DNA of 64,000 bases, taken from contig NC_091015.1 in assembly GCF_041296385.1 (NCBI RefSeq), positions 51,774,345 to 51,838,344 of the forward strand, in the 5' to 3' direction. The notes beneath the pieces were generated by a model. The model did no database searches. It had not been told where the DNA came from and saw only the letters and a program-made list of their open reading frames with translations. Each line of letters begins with the position of its first letter. Position 1 is the stretch's first letter. Of this stretch, positions 33,832 through 45,800 are shown piece after piece. Both the position numbers and the translations under genes were made by a program. The stretch comes from Aphelocoma coerulescens. Its lineage: Eukaryota > Chordata > Aves > Passeriformes > Corvidae.

Positions 33832-34774
33832 TGTTGGGGTTTTAGTCTTGTCCTAGTTTTTTTCTGTTAGAGGAATTTTCTCCCATATGCATGTTGCTAG
33901 GAGACAAATGACCATACTTAAGAAAGACAAAAGCACCCCGTTTTTTGGGGGTGGGGTGGGCCTGGCTACTCTTTGTTTCACCTGGGCGTGTTGGGAGTTC
34001 GCTCTCAGCGTCTGGAGAGAGAAGCCGCGGAGAGAAGAGCTGCTGGTTCCCGTTTTCGGCGTCTTTCCTTTCTGCTGGAAACAACACCGGGATCCCAGGG
34101 CTGCTTTCCCTGCCCTGCTGGAGGCTGGGGCTGTGGCCGCCCTGCACCGCTGCTGCTTCGAGCCTTCGCTACGCTGTAGCCGTGCTCACCCTGTCTGCCT
34201 GGAGCCCCGGGGGGTTCCCCTTTTGGATACATCTCGTCTGCCACCCAGGATTTGTGTTTGTGCCTGCCGCTCCAGCCTGCCATTCCAGCCTGCGGTTCTG
34301 GGAGTCCAGGACCGGCTGACCAGCCGGGATTTGTGAAGCTCCTTTGTTCCATCCTTCCCCGGGATCCCAGGGCACCAAAGCAGCCGCGTGCTCCCCGAGC
34401 TCGCTCCGGAGCGCCCCCTGCAGCCGCGGGAGAACCATCGCACCTGCCCTGCTCCCCGGGAGCTGCCAGCGATCCCTGCCGGCTGCGAGCGGAACTGCAC
34501 CCGAGGGGAAATAGCCTGACAGCCGAGAAGGCCGGGACTGGGTTTGTGTTTGCTGTTACTGTCATAGTTGTTGTTGTTTTGTTCGACTGGTTATATATCT
34601 ACCTATCTATCTATCTATCTATATATCTAGTAAAGAACTGTTATTCCTATTTCCCACATCTTTGCCTAAAGACCCTTGATTCCAAAATCAACTCAGAGGG
34701 AAAGGGGTTACATCTGCCACTCCAAGGGAGGCTTCTGCCTTCCTTAGCAGACACCTGTCTTTCAAACCGAGACA
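33832..34774 (+). repeat. 3' LTR of the ERV-L-like provirus
   Basis: A 943-bp copy of the 5' LTR, TGTTGGGG to GAGACA. It carries about fifteen substitutions, a one-base T insertion near the start, a one-base G insertion near 34128, a shorter TCTA tract and a three-base deletion near 34689 relative to the 5' copy. Confidence 0.95.
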
Positions 34775-34785
34775 GTTTCATATCT

Positions 34786-34791
34786 TTTATT
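34786..34791 (-). terminator. EAF1: Distal poly(A) signal of EAF1 next to the provirus
   Basis: AATAAA on the minus strand, 12 bases from the 3' LTR. The sequence downstream of the cleavage site is therefore LTR-derived. Confidence 0.5.
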
Positions 34792-35615
34792 TACACATAA
34801 TTAATAAACTTCCCACGAGATGTCCTGGATTTTAGAGTACATGAGCAGGCAGTGGATGGTAAGCAATGAAAATGCTGCACTCTGCTGCTTTTCCATTTGA
34901 GTGCAAATAATGTCAACTCAGGAATTTGCCCCAGTAATGGGGAAATGGCATCCGAAAAATGTCTCCCTGCTTATTCAGACCTTTAGCTGGCGGAGAGTCA
35001 GGAGCAGCATTAACATTTATTAGACTGCAAACCACACCATGCAGATCTCCTGCACCAAATGTGAGATCCCAAATTGGTACAAGCTTGTTAAAACAGACCA
35101 TTTTTACTGTCAGAGGAGGAACAGAGGAAAAAAAAAAAAAAGAAGAGCAATTGTGGCTTTTCATCAAGTATATTTCATAATTGTCCATTAAAATACATAC
35201 CCACATCACAAAACACTTTAAAAAAAACCAAGTATTTTAAAATGTATGTACAATAATGAAAAAATATGCCTAAATATGTATCTAATGCAAAAAAATAAAC
35301 CATTTAATAAAATCTCCCTTCGAATGTCCCCTTGCTCTTCAACGTGTTAAAAAAAAGGATAGAGCTCAGTAAACAAACAGGAGTTAAACTAACAGATGAG
35401 AGCAGTGCAAAGCAGACACCTGAGAATGAAGAGGCATCTGATTCAGCTTCCCATTCCCCAGGATTACACCACAACTACGGTGCAACTTGTCCTATGTCAG
35501 TGGAATTTTGATTTTAAAAAGTCACCCTGGTGTTCAAGCTCTGAGAGGCTGCCTATGGCACTCATTTTCCATGTGAGCAAAAAAGTTAATGATAATCCAA
35601 CTAAGCACCCTTTAA

Positions 35616-35645
35616 ACCCCCTTTAAACGGGGGTGAATTTCACCC
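35616..35645. repeat. Nested inverted repeats in EAF1 3'UTR
   Basis: ACCCCC (35616-35621) pairs with GGGGGT (35629-35634). The overlapping 15-mer GGGTGAATTTCACCC (35631-35645) is a palindrome around one base. A CCCTTTAAA motif is also duplicated at 35608-35627. Confidence 0.8.
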
Positions 35646-36770
35646 TAGGCAAATATTTCATGTTCTGTGTACTCCTGCCAAGCACAAAGAGACTTGTCCA
35701 ATGAACGGCATGGACTAAAGTCTACCTTGACAACTGTGGTGGGAGAGAGACTTCTGTTGTTTCATGGCTACTTGTTTAGTCACCTCTTTTTATTGCATTC
35801 TCTAGGAAACTGCAAAGAGGGCTCCAGTCCTAAAATATCAGTAAGTCAAATATTTTGCATTTGTGGTGTCGCAATGTCACTAGTAGTTGGGCTTCAAAGT
35901 ATTTCTGAAGACTAGGTCTGAATGTCTGAGTTAAATGAGACACTTCAGTTGCTAAAGAAAACCCTGATCTGATTCTTACTTGGATGAGTTTAGGTGACTG
36001 ATGTATATCCTTTATCTTGCCAGAGTCACTGCCCTCAGAGCACATCAGGCTGTATGTGACACACAGCTCTTGTCTGCAGAAGCAATCTGAGGAGGTTTCA
36101 GTATTGCTCCTACAAGGAAGGTGGCAGGAATTGAAGCACTATTTAAAAAACCTGCTTATAAGGCACTGGTGCAGCAAGGTTTGTGACAAACATGGTTCAA
36201 TCATTCCTATTTTCCAACTGTTTAAAAGTCAGTCTATTAAATCAACCATAAATAGCAATAAAAAGGCATTAGAAAAGTCCCAAACCAAAGAAATCAACTT
36301 AGTATTGAAACTTAATTTATGGCAGTCCCACTTCAGTGCACACACTAGCTCCTGCATGTGTGAGTTTTTTAAAAAAACCCTCATTGTCAGCACATGCTCA
36401 CCCTATATACAAAAGTCCCCTGACAAAGTCATGATGCAGTGAACATCTCCTACAAACAAGAAATATTCAGATGACCTCATATAGTCACATGTTAAACTTG
36501 AAGATGGTGGACAGGAACATATATTGGCTTACCCACTGTACATATCTATTCAAAGCTTTACCAGAGTAAGAATATACACAATATATACACTTAATTCACA
36601 CAGTAAAACAGCCCTCAACATCTATTATTTTGTAGGGCTGTGCATTTCTTCTATTAAAATTCCACACATGGAACTATTTCTGTGCCAGGTCCTCTTCATA
36701 AGCAATAGGATCACTTGAAGGTAAATTAGTTCTTCATGTATATGTAACAGAAACAGCAGAACCTCAGCCT

Positions 36771-36817
36771 CTAGTCATCACTGTCACTCCCAGACTCACT
36801 CAACTGCAAGTCATTTC
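36771..36817 (-). CDS. EAF1: EAF1 coding exon 6 (terminal)
   Basis: 47 bp of coding sequence after a CATAG acceptor. It encodes [14 protein letters not shown] and TAG, and is too short to be noticed as an open frame on its own. Confidence 0.94.
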
Positions 36818-39800
36818 CTATGGAAAACAAAAACCAACAAAACACAACAAGTGAATAGGTGTTAATTCACATCTCATAGCAATCAAACCAAAGAAGGTCA
36901 CATTTTTACTGGAAGATTTTTAAGTAAGAATAACACATGAAATGAATGCTAACATCATCTGTGATTTAATGAAACTGCTGGCCATGCCCAAGAACATCAA
37001 AGAGCTGCATGAGGCTAACACACAGCTGGATCCAGGCCAAACCAAGCATCCTTGTCTCCAGAGCCACCAAAGGTGCTCCCTGGTGGGACAACAGCCCTCT
37101 CCTCTTCAACAGCTGCTAGCAGCTGCAGAAAGCATTCCACAGCCTCCACCCCTGCAAGCTCCTATATATGGCTCTGGGACAAGGCATTGGGGAATTCCTT
37201 GGCTTTCTTTAACCTTTAAAAACAGATTGGTTTTGGTTTTAGGCCATTTGGCAAGGTCTCCATGTATCAACAAACCAAAAGGACTGTTAAAGCCATCACA
37301 GCTCAAGGCTGAACTAAGCTGACACGTGCTATGATGGTGAAGGCTCCCATCCAAAGTGCAGAGATCGGATGAAAGGCCAGGGTATGCATCAAACCTACTG
37401 GCTCTAATCCTGTTTTGCAGAGCACTTGTGATTTGGTGAGGTAGAGGGGATAAAAAGGGGCAAGAATCATCTTTGTGTTCTGATAATTGAACCTAACTGT
37501 TCCAGCATTCTACCTCGGCCCTCTCTCCAAAATAGCTGCAGGGCATCTATGCAACAGCTATGCCCTGGTTTTCTTCAGTTCCTCTTCCCTTTTCCAAGTC
37601 AACAACTTGGGTTAGGGGTGATTCTCCCCACAGCAAAAGTATTTTAAACCCAAAGGCAAAAAGCATTGCATGAATAGAGGAGCTACCTAGTAGTTCCCAG
37701 ATTCTCCTGCAGTCAGACGCTTCTGATCATTAAACTCATGCAGTATTGTTGTGGTGGAGAAGCAGAGAGGAGGCTGCTCACAACCAGAAACAGGGAAATG
37801 GACAGTCCTAATGGCTTCATTGAACTTTGGATTTCACTTAGTCATTCATGACTGGCAGGAAGACTGGCAGGCCTCTAAGTTTCCCAGCAGGCCTTTTCGG
37901 TGTGGTCTGTACAATATACTTATCTTCTCAAAGCTGGAAACCCTACACATATCTGTATTCAGACTCCACAAGTTCCCTATGAATGGGTGCCCAGAGATGT
38001 GTGCAAATGTGCCTCAGGAGGAATTAAGAACAATTTATGGTAATTTCAAATGCAATATTTTAACTCCACCGAGTTAGAATATACCTGGTGTAGCATAAGG
38101 AGAGCAACACAGATGCACACCATGTCCCCAGAGAGAGTCTCGTGGGACAGAACTATGCTTTAAAAATGTTTCTGATACTTTTTAAAGGGTGACGTGAGCT
38201 TGTACTAATTCAATGCTTGCAACACCATAGCTGTAATATTTTAACATAATTTTAATTCAAATTTTCCTTCAAAATGTGGTATTTGTGAAAATACAGCTGA
38301 GACCAACACAATAAATACGCTGACAAAGCAATAGTGAAGACCACAAAGACTGCACTTAGGAACCCACAACAGCCTTGTGCCATTCACAATTCTTTACAGA
38401 CCTTTAACTGACACATGTGTCAACCCCACTATTTCCATATAATCTGTGTATTCACACAAAAATAATTCCCATCCTCCAGTGTACCAGATCCTCCCACACC
38501 AGTGGCTACCTGGAGGCCTGAATCAAGGCCCAGTAGGGCCAATGTGGGCCACTGCACTGATTCCCACAGGCTCTCCACACCTTCAGACAAGTCTCAGCCC
38601 CCTGTTCATAAAATCTGCCCATGTACTTCAGCCAGTGCAACCCCCTGGGACTACTATTTGGCAAAAGGCACTTCATGAAGTTAGCCTGACATGCTAAGTA
38701 AATGAGTGGTCACGATCAGCTTTCATCAGTGGTAAGACACAAGCATCTACTTACGGAGCGTGTTCATGAGCTGATTGCTTCCTTGTGGCCTGCTGGTGCC
38801 GTTAGCAACAGCATTCCTGTTGTTATACTGCTGGTGTGGTGGCTGGGAAGGGGAAACATGTGCTGGCTCTTCCCCCTCGCTGCTGGAGCTTTCATCTTCA
38901 CTCCCAGATGAGCTTTCTGAATCCGATGAGCTGCTTCCACTGCTGCTGCTCATCTGCTCGATAATTTCAACCTCTGCTCTCAGCTCTGAAATAAAAAGGA
39001 ATTCATCTGGTTGACACCATAAACAGGGCCCCATGGAATTTTGGAAAAGAATGTGCAAATGCAATAGTTTTGTCAAGGATAATTTATCACACCAAAATAT
39101 CTCACATGAAAGAGAGACAGGAAGGGAAACCAAAACATTCTGAAAACTTCTTTATTTATCGCTGTAAGTAAATTTAAAGAAGCAACAGCATAGGTTAGTA
39201 TCCTAAAACTTTTAACTTCCACTGTTATTCTTTATATACTTCACACTCCTGAAAGCACTTTCTGCTTCACTATTTTTGACAGGCTACATGCTCTACACAC
39301 AAAGTAAGTACATCAGCTGATTGAGGAAATCTAAATCTGAATTGTTAGATGCTGGCGACAATGAGGCTTTTGGAAAACATAAAAAAAGGTGCATGTTGGG
39401 GTGGGTACATGGACATAGGCAAATGATCACAGCAGAAACTGCCTTGACTTCAGATAATATATGAAACTGCTTCAACACAGTCACACAGCCCATTGTAAAC
39501 AAACTTCAGAAGCAGATGGATGACATCAAATAACTTTGCTGTAGGACAGATGAGAAGAGCTGAGAATTTTCACATGCTGGGGAGTGGTAAAAATACCATA
39601 ACCTATAAGCTGTAGGTTAACCTGTAAGCTATAGTGCTTACAAGTAGCCAGGAAAATAAAGAAGCTACTCTGAAACTGGAAAGTTATTTAAGTCAAGACA
39701 CTGCCCACTTTAGGGTTTCCAGTGCAAAGAAACACTGGAACACCATGACATCACCACAACAGCCTCATCAGCAACAGCTAGTGTTGGCTGAACGACTGGT

Positions 39801-42800
39801 TTCTAAAGAGCTATTAAGGTACGTCACCCCAAATTATACAATATTGTTAAATTTGTCATAATTATAAGTGGCCTAAACACTAGTAGAGGACAACTCTTTT
39901 GTATCTACCCACAAGGCTGAGTATCTAATGACTCAGTTCATATTGGCAGGTTTCCATGAGAGAACAACATCCACACATATGTTAAGCATGGGATATGAAA
40001 CCCTCAAAATTTAGGCTTTTGTTGTGCTAGCAGTTCTATACCCACAGGGTTCACCCTGGAAAACTCACAGACTAAAAGGGACAAGAATGAAAGAAGGGAG
40101 AGAAGAGGTATGATCATCCCTACCTAACAAATGGAGAACTGATGCTGGGAGTAATTCATGCTAGGTCAGATGTGTCAGAGTCCATTTTTATTGTGACCCA
40201 TTTTCCTTGGGCTGCCTAATACTCTAGAGTAACAGGTAAGTTTTCAGCCCCCACAATATTTGCTGGAGAGAACTTCTCTAGCTCAGGATTTATTAGTTTG
40301 AGAAATTATGTTTTCTTTCTCCAGCTTTAAAATCACTATTTTTCAATTTCAAGGTTTAGAGCTCAATTTCAAGTGCTATAGCTATACTCCAGCTGGGTAT
40401 TTAAGGATAGTGGTGTTTCTCTAACTTACTTCCTAAATCTAGATCCCTGCCTAGACTATCTGTGCTCTCTGTACTTTACCAGTATGCCAGGTAAAACCTA
40501 CTCTTTCAGCTTGAAGACATAGCATAAGAGACCATTGGAAGAGAAAGAAAGAAAATATGATTCAACAGAATCATATATTGATTCAACAGGCCAACAGAAG
40601 ATACTACTTTGTACTGTAATATCCTTCTCCCTTATTCCCTCCCAACACAGTCTGGCAGGCTTTAAAAATCCATTTCAGGCCTGGAGTCTGATACACAAAC
40701 AAATGGGTACTTGGGAATCACTGTTCTCAGCTTATCCACATCGAGGATTTCAAATTATAAATGTTCCTTGTGTTTAAGGTTAAGAAATTAATAGGGGAAA
40801 GCTAAAGTAAAGATAATTAGGAATAAGGGTTCTTTCTTTTTAAAATGCTCAGGTTTAAACTTCCCCCCCCCCAAGTTAATGATGTAAAATTTCTACATTC
40901 TTCCAGTGATGGAGTTGTTAGTTGCAAATGATAGTGACAATAATTACATGGCTAGAATATCCTGGATTGCAGCAAGCACAACCACCTATCACAGTCCATA
41001 CTGCAAAAAGATACAACAGACAAGTCTAATATAGGACAAGTGCCTGAGAATTACACATGTATGCTTACAGAGCTGGAGTCTGTGGCTGAAAGGGAGGAAT
41101 GTTGGCACATGGACTGAGAACATTAAGCCCACATGTAAAATAGAATGAAGAAGGTGAAGTGATCTAATGATGGTGGTGAGAGGGAAAAGGTAAAACAAAA
41201 ACACACTGCAAAGAACTAGGAAAAAAAAAACCTAAGCAAGAAGTGTGGACTCGATACAGTAGGTGAGGCGATAACTGAAGGAAGTGATGCTGTCTGACCA
41301 ATGGGAAAGGAAGATTAGCCTGGCCAATTTTAAACAGAATTGGAGATTAGTGTCAGAATGAAGAGTGGGAGGTTTCTACTAGGGAAAGCAGGAAACTAAG
41401 AGCCCATAAAAGAGGTTTGGTTATGAGAAGAGAATGAGCGAATGACTTGGAAGTAGTGCTAAAGCCCACTATGCTGAACAGAGGCAAGAAAAAGCAAAAC
41501 AGAACCAGTATCACAAGCTTCAAGGACTGGGAAGTTAAGGGTGTTATCAGTGCAGTGGTCACTGGTAGAAACTTGGTCAGAGCCCATCTTCTAGTCAACT
41601 TTTGCCTCACAGGCTGACAGTGTCCCCTCAGACCTCTGTTGTCTTTTGTTCCTTGAGCCCAGAATTCTAAACGTCTTATCTGAGCAGACGAGAAAAAAGG
41701 AATTGTTTTCACTAATGCTAAGGTGGCTGCTGCACCACTAGAAGTCTGTCAAGAGAAATTCAGCAGGCCCACTAAGGAATTCTGTTCAAAGCACTTGTCT
41801 CACACTGTCAGGGACTAAGCCAATGATGACATCAAAGCCTTATAGGAAAAACACAGCTGCTTTACAATGGTTCGATTTTGCATTTTCCCATTTGATTGCT
41901 ATGCTTAGTAGAGTTATAGGTACTGAAGACATGGGTTAAACATTTCCTTGTGGTGCTTCCCATTAAAATAGTTGTGTGTGTATGTGTACACACAACAGAA
42001 GAGTTTGACCTTTCCTAGATCTTTCTGCACCGTAAGAACAAACGCCTCGTGTCAACGCGCCTGTACGGTTTGAAAGATGACAAGAGTCAGGATGTGCAGC
42101 AGTTACTTTTAAAAAAGCTTTAAAGCTTTCCATACAGTACAGTTTTGAACACTTGCCCTTAATAGAGTCTACATCATCTGAAAAGGCTGAACTGCTTTGG
42201 CAACCTTAACTTCTCAACATTTCATGTTACAGCTGTAAGATTTCTTTCAAGAAGACAAAATGGCTTACTGTTTTACAACACTGGCAGGCAATGCAGGTTT
42301 TGGAGTAAAAAAAAAAAAAAAATCCGAGGTCAGAAATCATTATCCAAACAGAACAGCCTTTCTCAACAGCACTGTCTTCTGTATATATTCAGTATCAAAT
42401 ACCATAACAGTGTTTAACTGTTCCTACTTCTTTTCTCAATTCCAATAGGTTATGCAGATTTTTTAACCAAAGCCCTAACCTTAGGCTGCAAGAAAACCAA
42501 GAACTTCCAGAAAAAAGTCATTCAGCTTTAGGGAGGGTTAAGTTTGAATGCCCATAGTGGAACACTTACTGTTAATAATTGAATGCAAAGTGGAGAAATC
42601 AACTTGATACTGGCACTGTGAGCATGTGGAGATGGCAGCTAGAAGAGGCAGTATTTTCTACTGATGTGCAGAAAATTGGATAGAGGTGTTCTTGAGAGAC
42701 AAACACAGTGCTACGGCATAATCCTCACACACCACAGCTACATTTCAGGTAAATAAAATCTCAGATTTTTAAACACTGAGTCTTAAAACCTGAAATATGT

Positions 42801-45800
42801 TTCTGTGGGTTTTTTTCTCAAATGTTGTAATTATGTCAATATTATTGACATGTATCAATATATTACATGCTGTAATTATATCAATGCTGTTGGAAAGATT
42901 TCTGCTGTGGACAAGTATGTCTGATAAACATAAATTATTTTGTACAAATAAATGGCTGTACTGTGGTATATGTGTGCAAATGTCCACAGCTTAATGAGAC
43001 ATTATCAGATGTAGCTGAGTGTTCAAAAGAACAAGCTCATACCCTCTCCTATGCTCCCTTCAAACCAGAGGACAATATGGAAGCTTGCAGGGGAAAGGAT
43101 TCCGCATGTGCAAAACCCTCGACACAGCCTCCCAAAAGCCTCTGTGCATGGGAGGACTGACTGGTTCAATTCTCAGAAGCTCTGACTCTGTCCTCGGACA
43201 GCTGTGTAATGAGACAGAGAACTGCAGTACCTGGAAGTTCACTTCCAGCTCATCTGTCTGTAAGGGGAGTGGTGGAAATGCACAACTGAGGGTACCAGGG
43301 AAAACAGAAATGTGCACTGCACTACTAAACTACTGTGAAACATCATGAGGGCTGTTGTGTCTTACCACACCCTTAAGCAGAGCATACTGGAAGCAAGTGA
43401 GTGTCAAAGTGCCAGAGATCCTTTCAAGCATCTCCTTTGGGAATTTTACATTCTGTGCTGTGTTCATTAAACAAAACCCACAGAATTTCAGCTTTCTGTT
43501 TATCTTTCTTTTGTACAGAGGAAGGACTTCAACCAAAACGAAAGCTACTACCTGAATGGAAAGAACACAGGCTCTTCAGAGCTTGCAAGTCTGTGTTCAT
43601 AAAAACACACATTAAGGGAAGATAATAGGATTGCAGACTACCTTACAGCTTTTACAGGTCATTGTCTACATTTCATTGTGGAATGGTGCCATTTTCGTTC
43701 TACCTTTTTTAAGTAGGTTCTTATAATATAAATGGTTTAGCAATGCTGACGCTCTAGATCATCAATGCTGGAAAAAGTTATAGACTGTAAGCAAAAAACA
43801 CCCGTGCCCAGGCCTTTGGCTCTTCTGGGGCTTTGTACAACTCTCCCTATAAAGCATTAAATTGAAGACCTATTTCTAGTACAAGTCAGGTGCTCTAATC
43901 TTTGATTTTGGAAACAAAACTCCAGAGGTTATTTATTTGGAGGTACTTTCATATAAAACATGATCAGGTGGCAAAAAAAAAAAATATTAGGACAGCTCTG
44001 AACAATGTGACTTATACTTTAGACCCCTAGAAAATCATCTCTTAGAACAGGTGTCACTCCAAACAAATGTAATTATTTTACTGTAATACAACCTTTACAA
44101 ATTGCTGTATGTATACAAAAAAGCGCCCCAAAGGTTAAGTAACTTATTACACCCTACAGGAAAAGACATTTAAAATCCACAACTGGTTCAATTAAAAAAA
44201 CTGATATATCACCTATTATCTTTTTCCTTACCTATTACACAGAAAATAAAAATAACAATGCAGCTAAGGGAACTGTAGCCAACAGAATCTCTCAGACGTT
44301 GATTCTGGCTGCTGACCAGCATCCAAGTATTGAAAACACTACTGCTGCAGAAAAGTGAGACCAGTCAGCACCTATGCAAACACACAGCTTAGCAGCAAAA
44401 ATGTCACCTAGTGATTACCATGAACTGAAAAAATACCCTGCGGAGTAATTAACATCATCTGGGCAATTAACACAGGCTAAGTCTACAGACAAAAATAGTT
44501 ATATGGGACAGAGAAAAAAGAGAAAGGAACCCAGACAGAAAAGCAGACAGAAAGAACAAGCTTAAAATAAAATTATTGTGTCTGGTGCCAGTGCCAGAGA
44601 AGAATCAAACAAAAATTTAAAGCCTTCCTCATTCTGACTGTATTATCCACAGCAAAAACAGGTAGGAAAAAAAGGCCATGGACAACGAAAGTACATCCTG
44701 CCCACAGCAGAATACTAAGACAAAGCGCTGCTTGAGCAGAAGAGTGAGTTGAGCCAACCATTCCTTTAAGGTACTTCTAAAATAAAATTTTAGCAACCAT
44801 ATGGCAGATGTGTCAAAGCTGCGAAGGAGTAGTTGTGGAAGAGGGGAAGCTGCAGGGTTGTTCACTCTCATTCCTCGCCTAGCAGCACTGTCTGGCATGG
44901 TGCAAGCTTGTCTTGTGCTGGGAACACAGCCCTAGCCCTTCCATCGCATCAACAAGCGGCTCCAGCCTTACTTCGTGCAGGGTAACCTTCTCCGAGAGAC
45001 CTGACTGCGAAACGAGACCTTGGACCATTAGGCTTTGCTATTGCTGTTGTGGCTGCCTAAGACCACAGGCAACTGGTCCAGCACTGAGCTACAGAGTCTC
45101 TGAATTCACATTATTTTTTTTCTTCTTTTCAGAACAGAGAAAAAGTTTGGAAGAGAGAAAATTATCCAGCAAGAGGAAGTTTTTTCATGCCAGAGAAGGC
45201 TGCAGTATGAATATCTATTCTAGTAGAAGAGAATAAATAATTCACTAAGATGAACAAAGAAACAAGACATAAAGAAGACAAAACAGCTGTCAAATACCAT
45301 CTTTTAATCCCTGAATGTTTTTAGAAATTGCAGAGTCACAGTTTTTATCATAAAGAAGAAAGACAAAACCAACCAAAACTTAAGAAACTACAAACTCTTC
45401 TTTACCTCTCTTAATATCATCCAGCTGAGGCTCAGGTGAAGGATTATCTTTCAAAGGAGAAGTTTTAGGTCCAACTGCTGGCTTGGTTGGGGCTCTGAAC
45501 TGTGAAGGAGGCTGAGATGCTCGGGCAGACTGTTGCTCTATTCGGGCTTGGATCTTACTGCTGCCCTCTGCTCTGAAGAAACAACCAGACACATTCAGCA
45601 ACTGTGCAACTATGTTCAGCTTTTTCAATATCCTTGTGCTAATGCATCATCTGTGACTTCCTTTTGTACAGATCTCTACTTTGTTTTACAAAGATGAAGA
45701 GTGAATTACAGCTTTCTGCATGCAACACTTGCTTTCAATAATGAAACATATACTACACTGCAACACCCTTACAAAATGTATTTTCAATTCCAGATGTGAT

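Larger units (their letters stand above)
27396..34779 (+). mobile_element. Nearly intact class III (ERV-L-like) endogenous retrovirus with TSD
   Basis: This is a provirus with paired LTRs (27401-28347 and 33832-34774), each TG...CA, flanked by a 5-bp duplication GTTTC (27396-27400 and 34775-34779). The order is LTR, primer-binding-like site, gag, pro-RT-RNaseH-integrase, LTR. There is no env. The pol motifs (DTGA protease, LPQGW and YIDD in RT, D,D-35-E integrase) and the capsid-like region of Gag fit the ERV-L group. The two LTRs differ by about fifteen substitutions and a few short indels by my count, so the insertion is fairly recent. It is oriented against EAF1. Described only; several lesions are noted under gag and pol. 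Confidence 0.95.
34775..36770 (-). other. EAF1: EAF1 3'UTR
   Basis: About 2 kb of AT-rich sequence follow the EAF1 stop. Minus-strand AATAAA signals are visible at 35794-35789, 35021-35016 and 34791-34786. The last is 12 bases from the provirus, so cleavage at it would fall at or inside the LTR edge. Which signal is used is not known. Confidence 0.65.
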
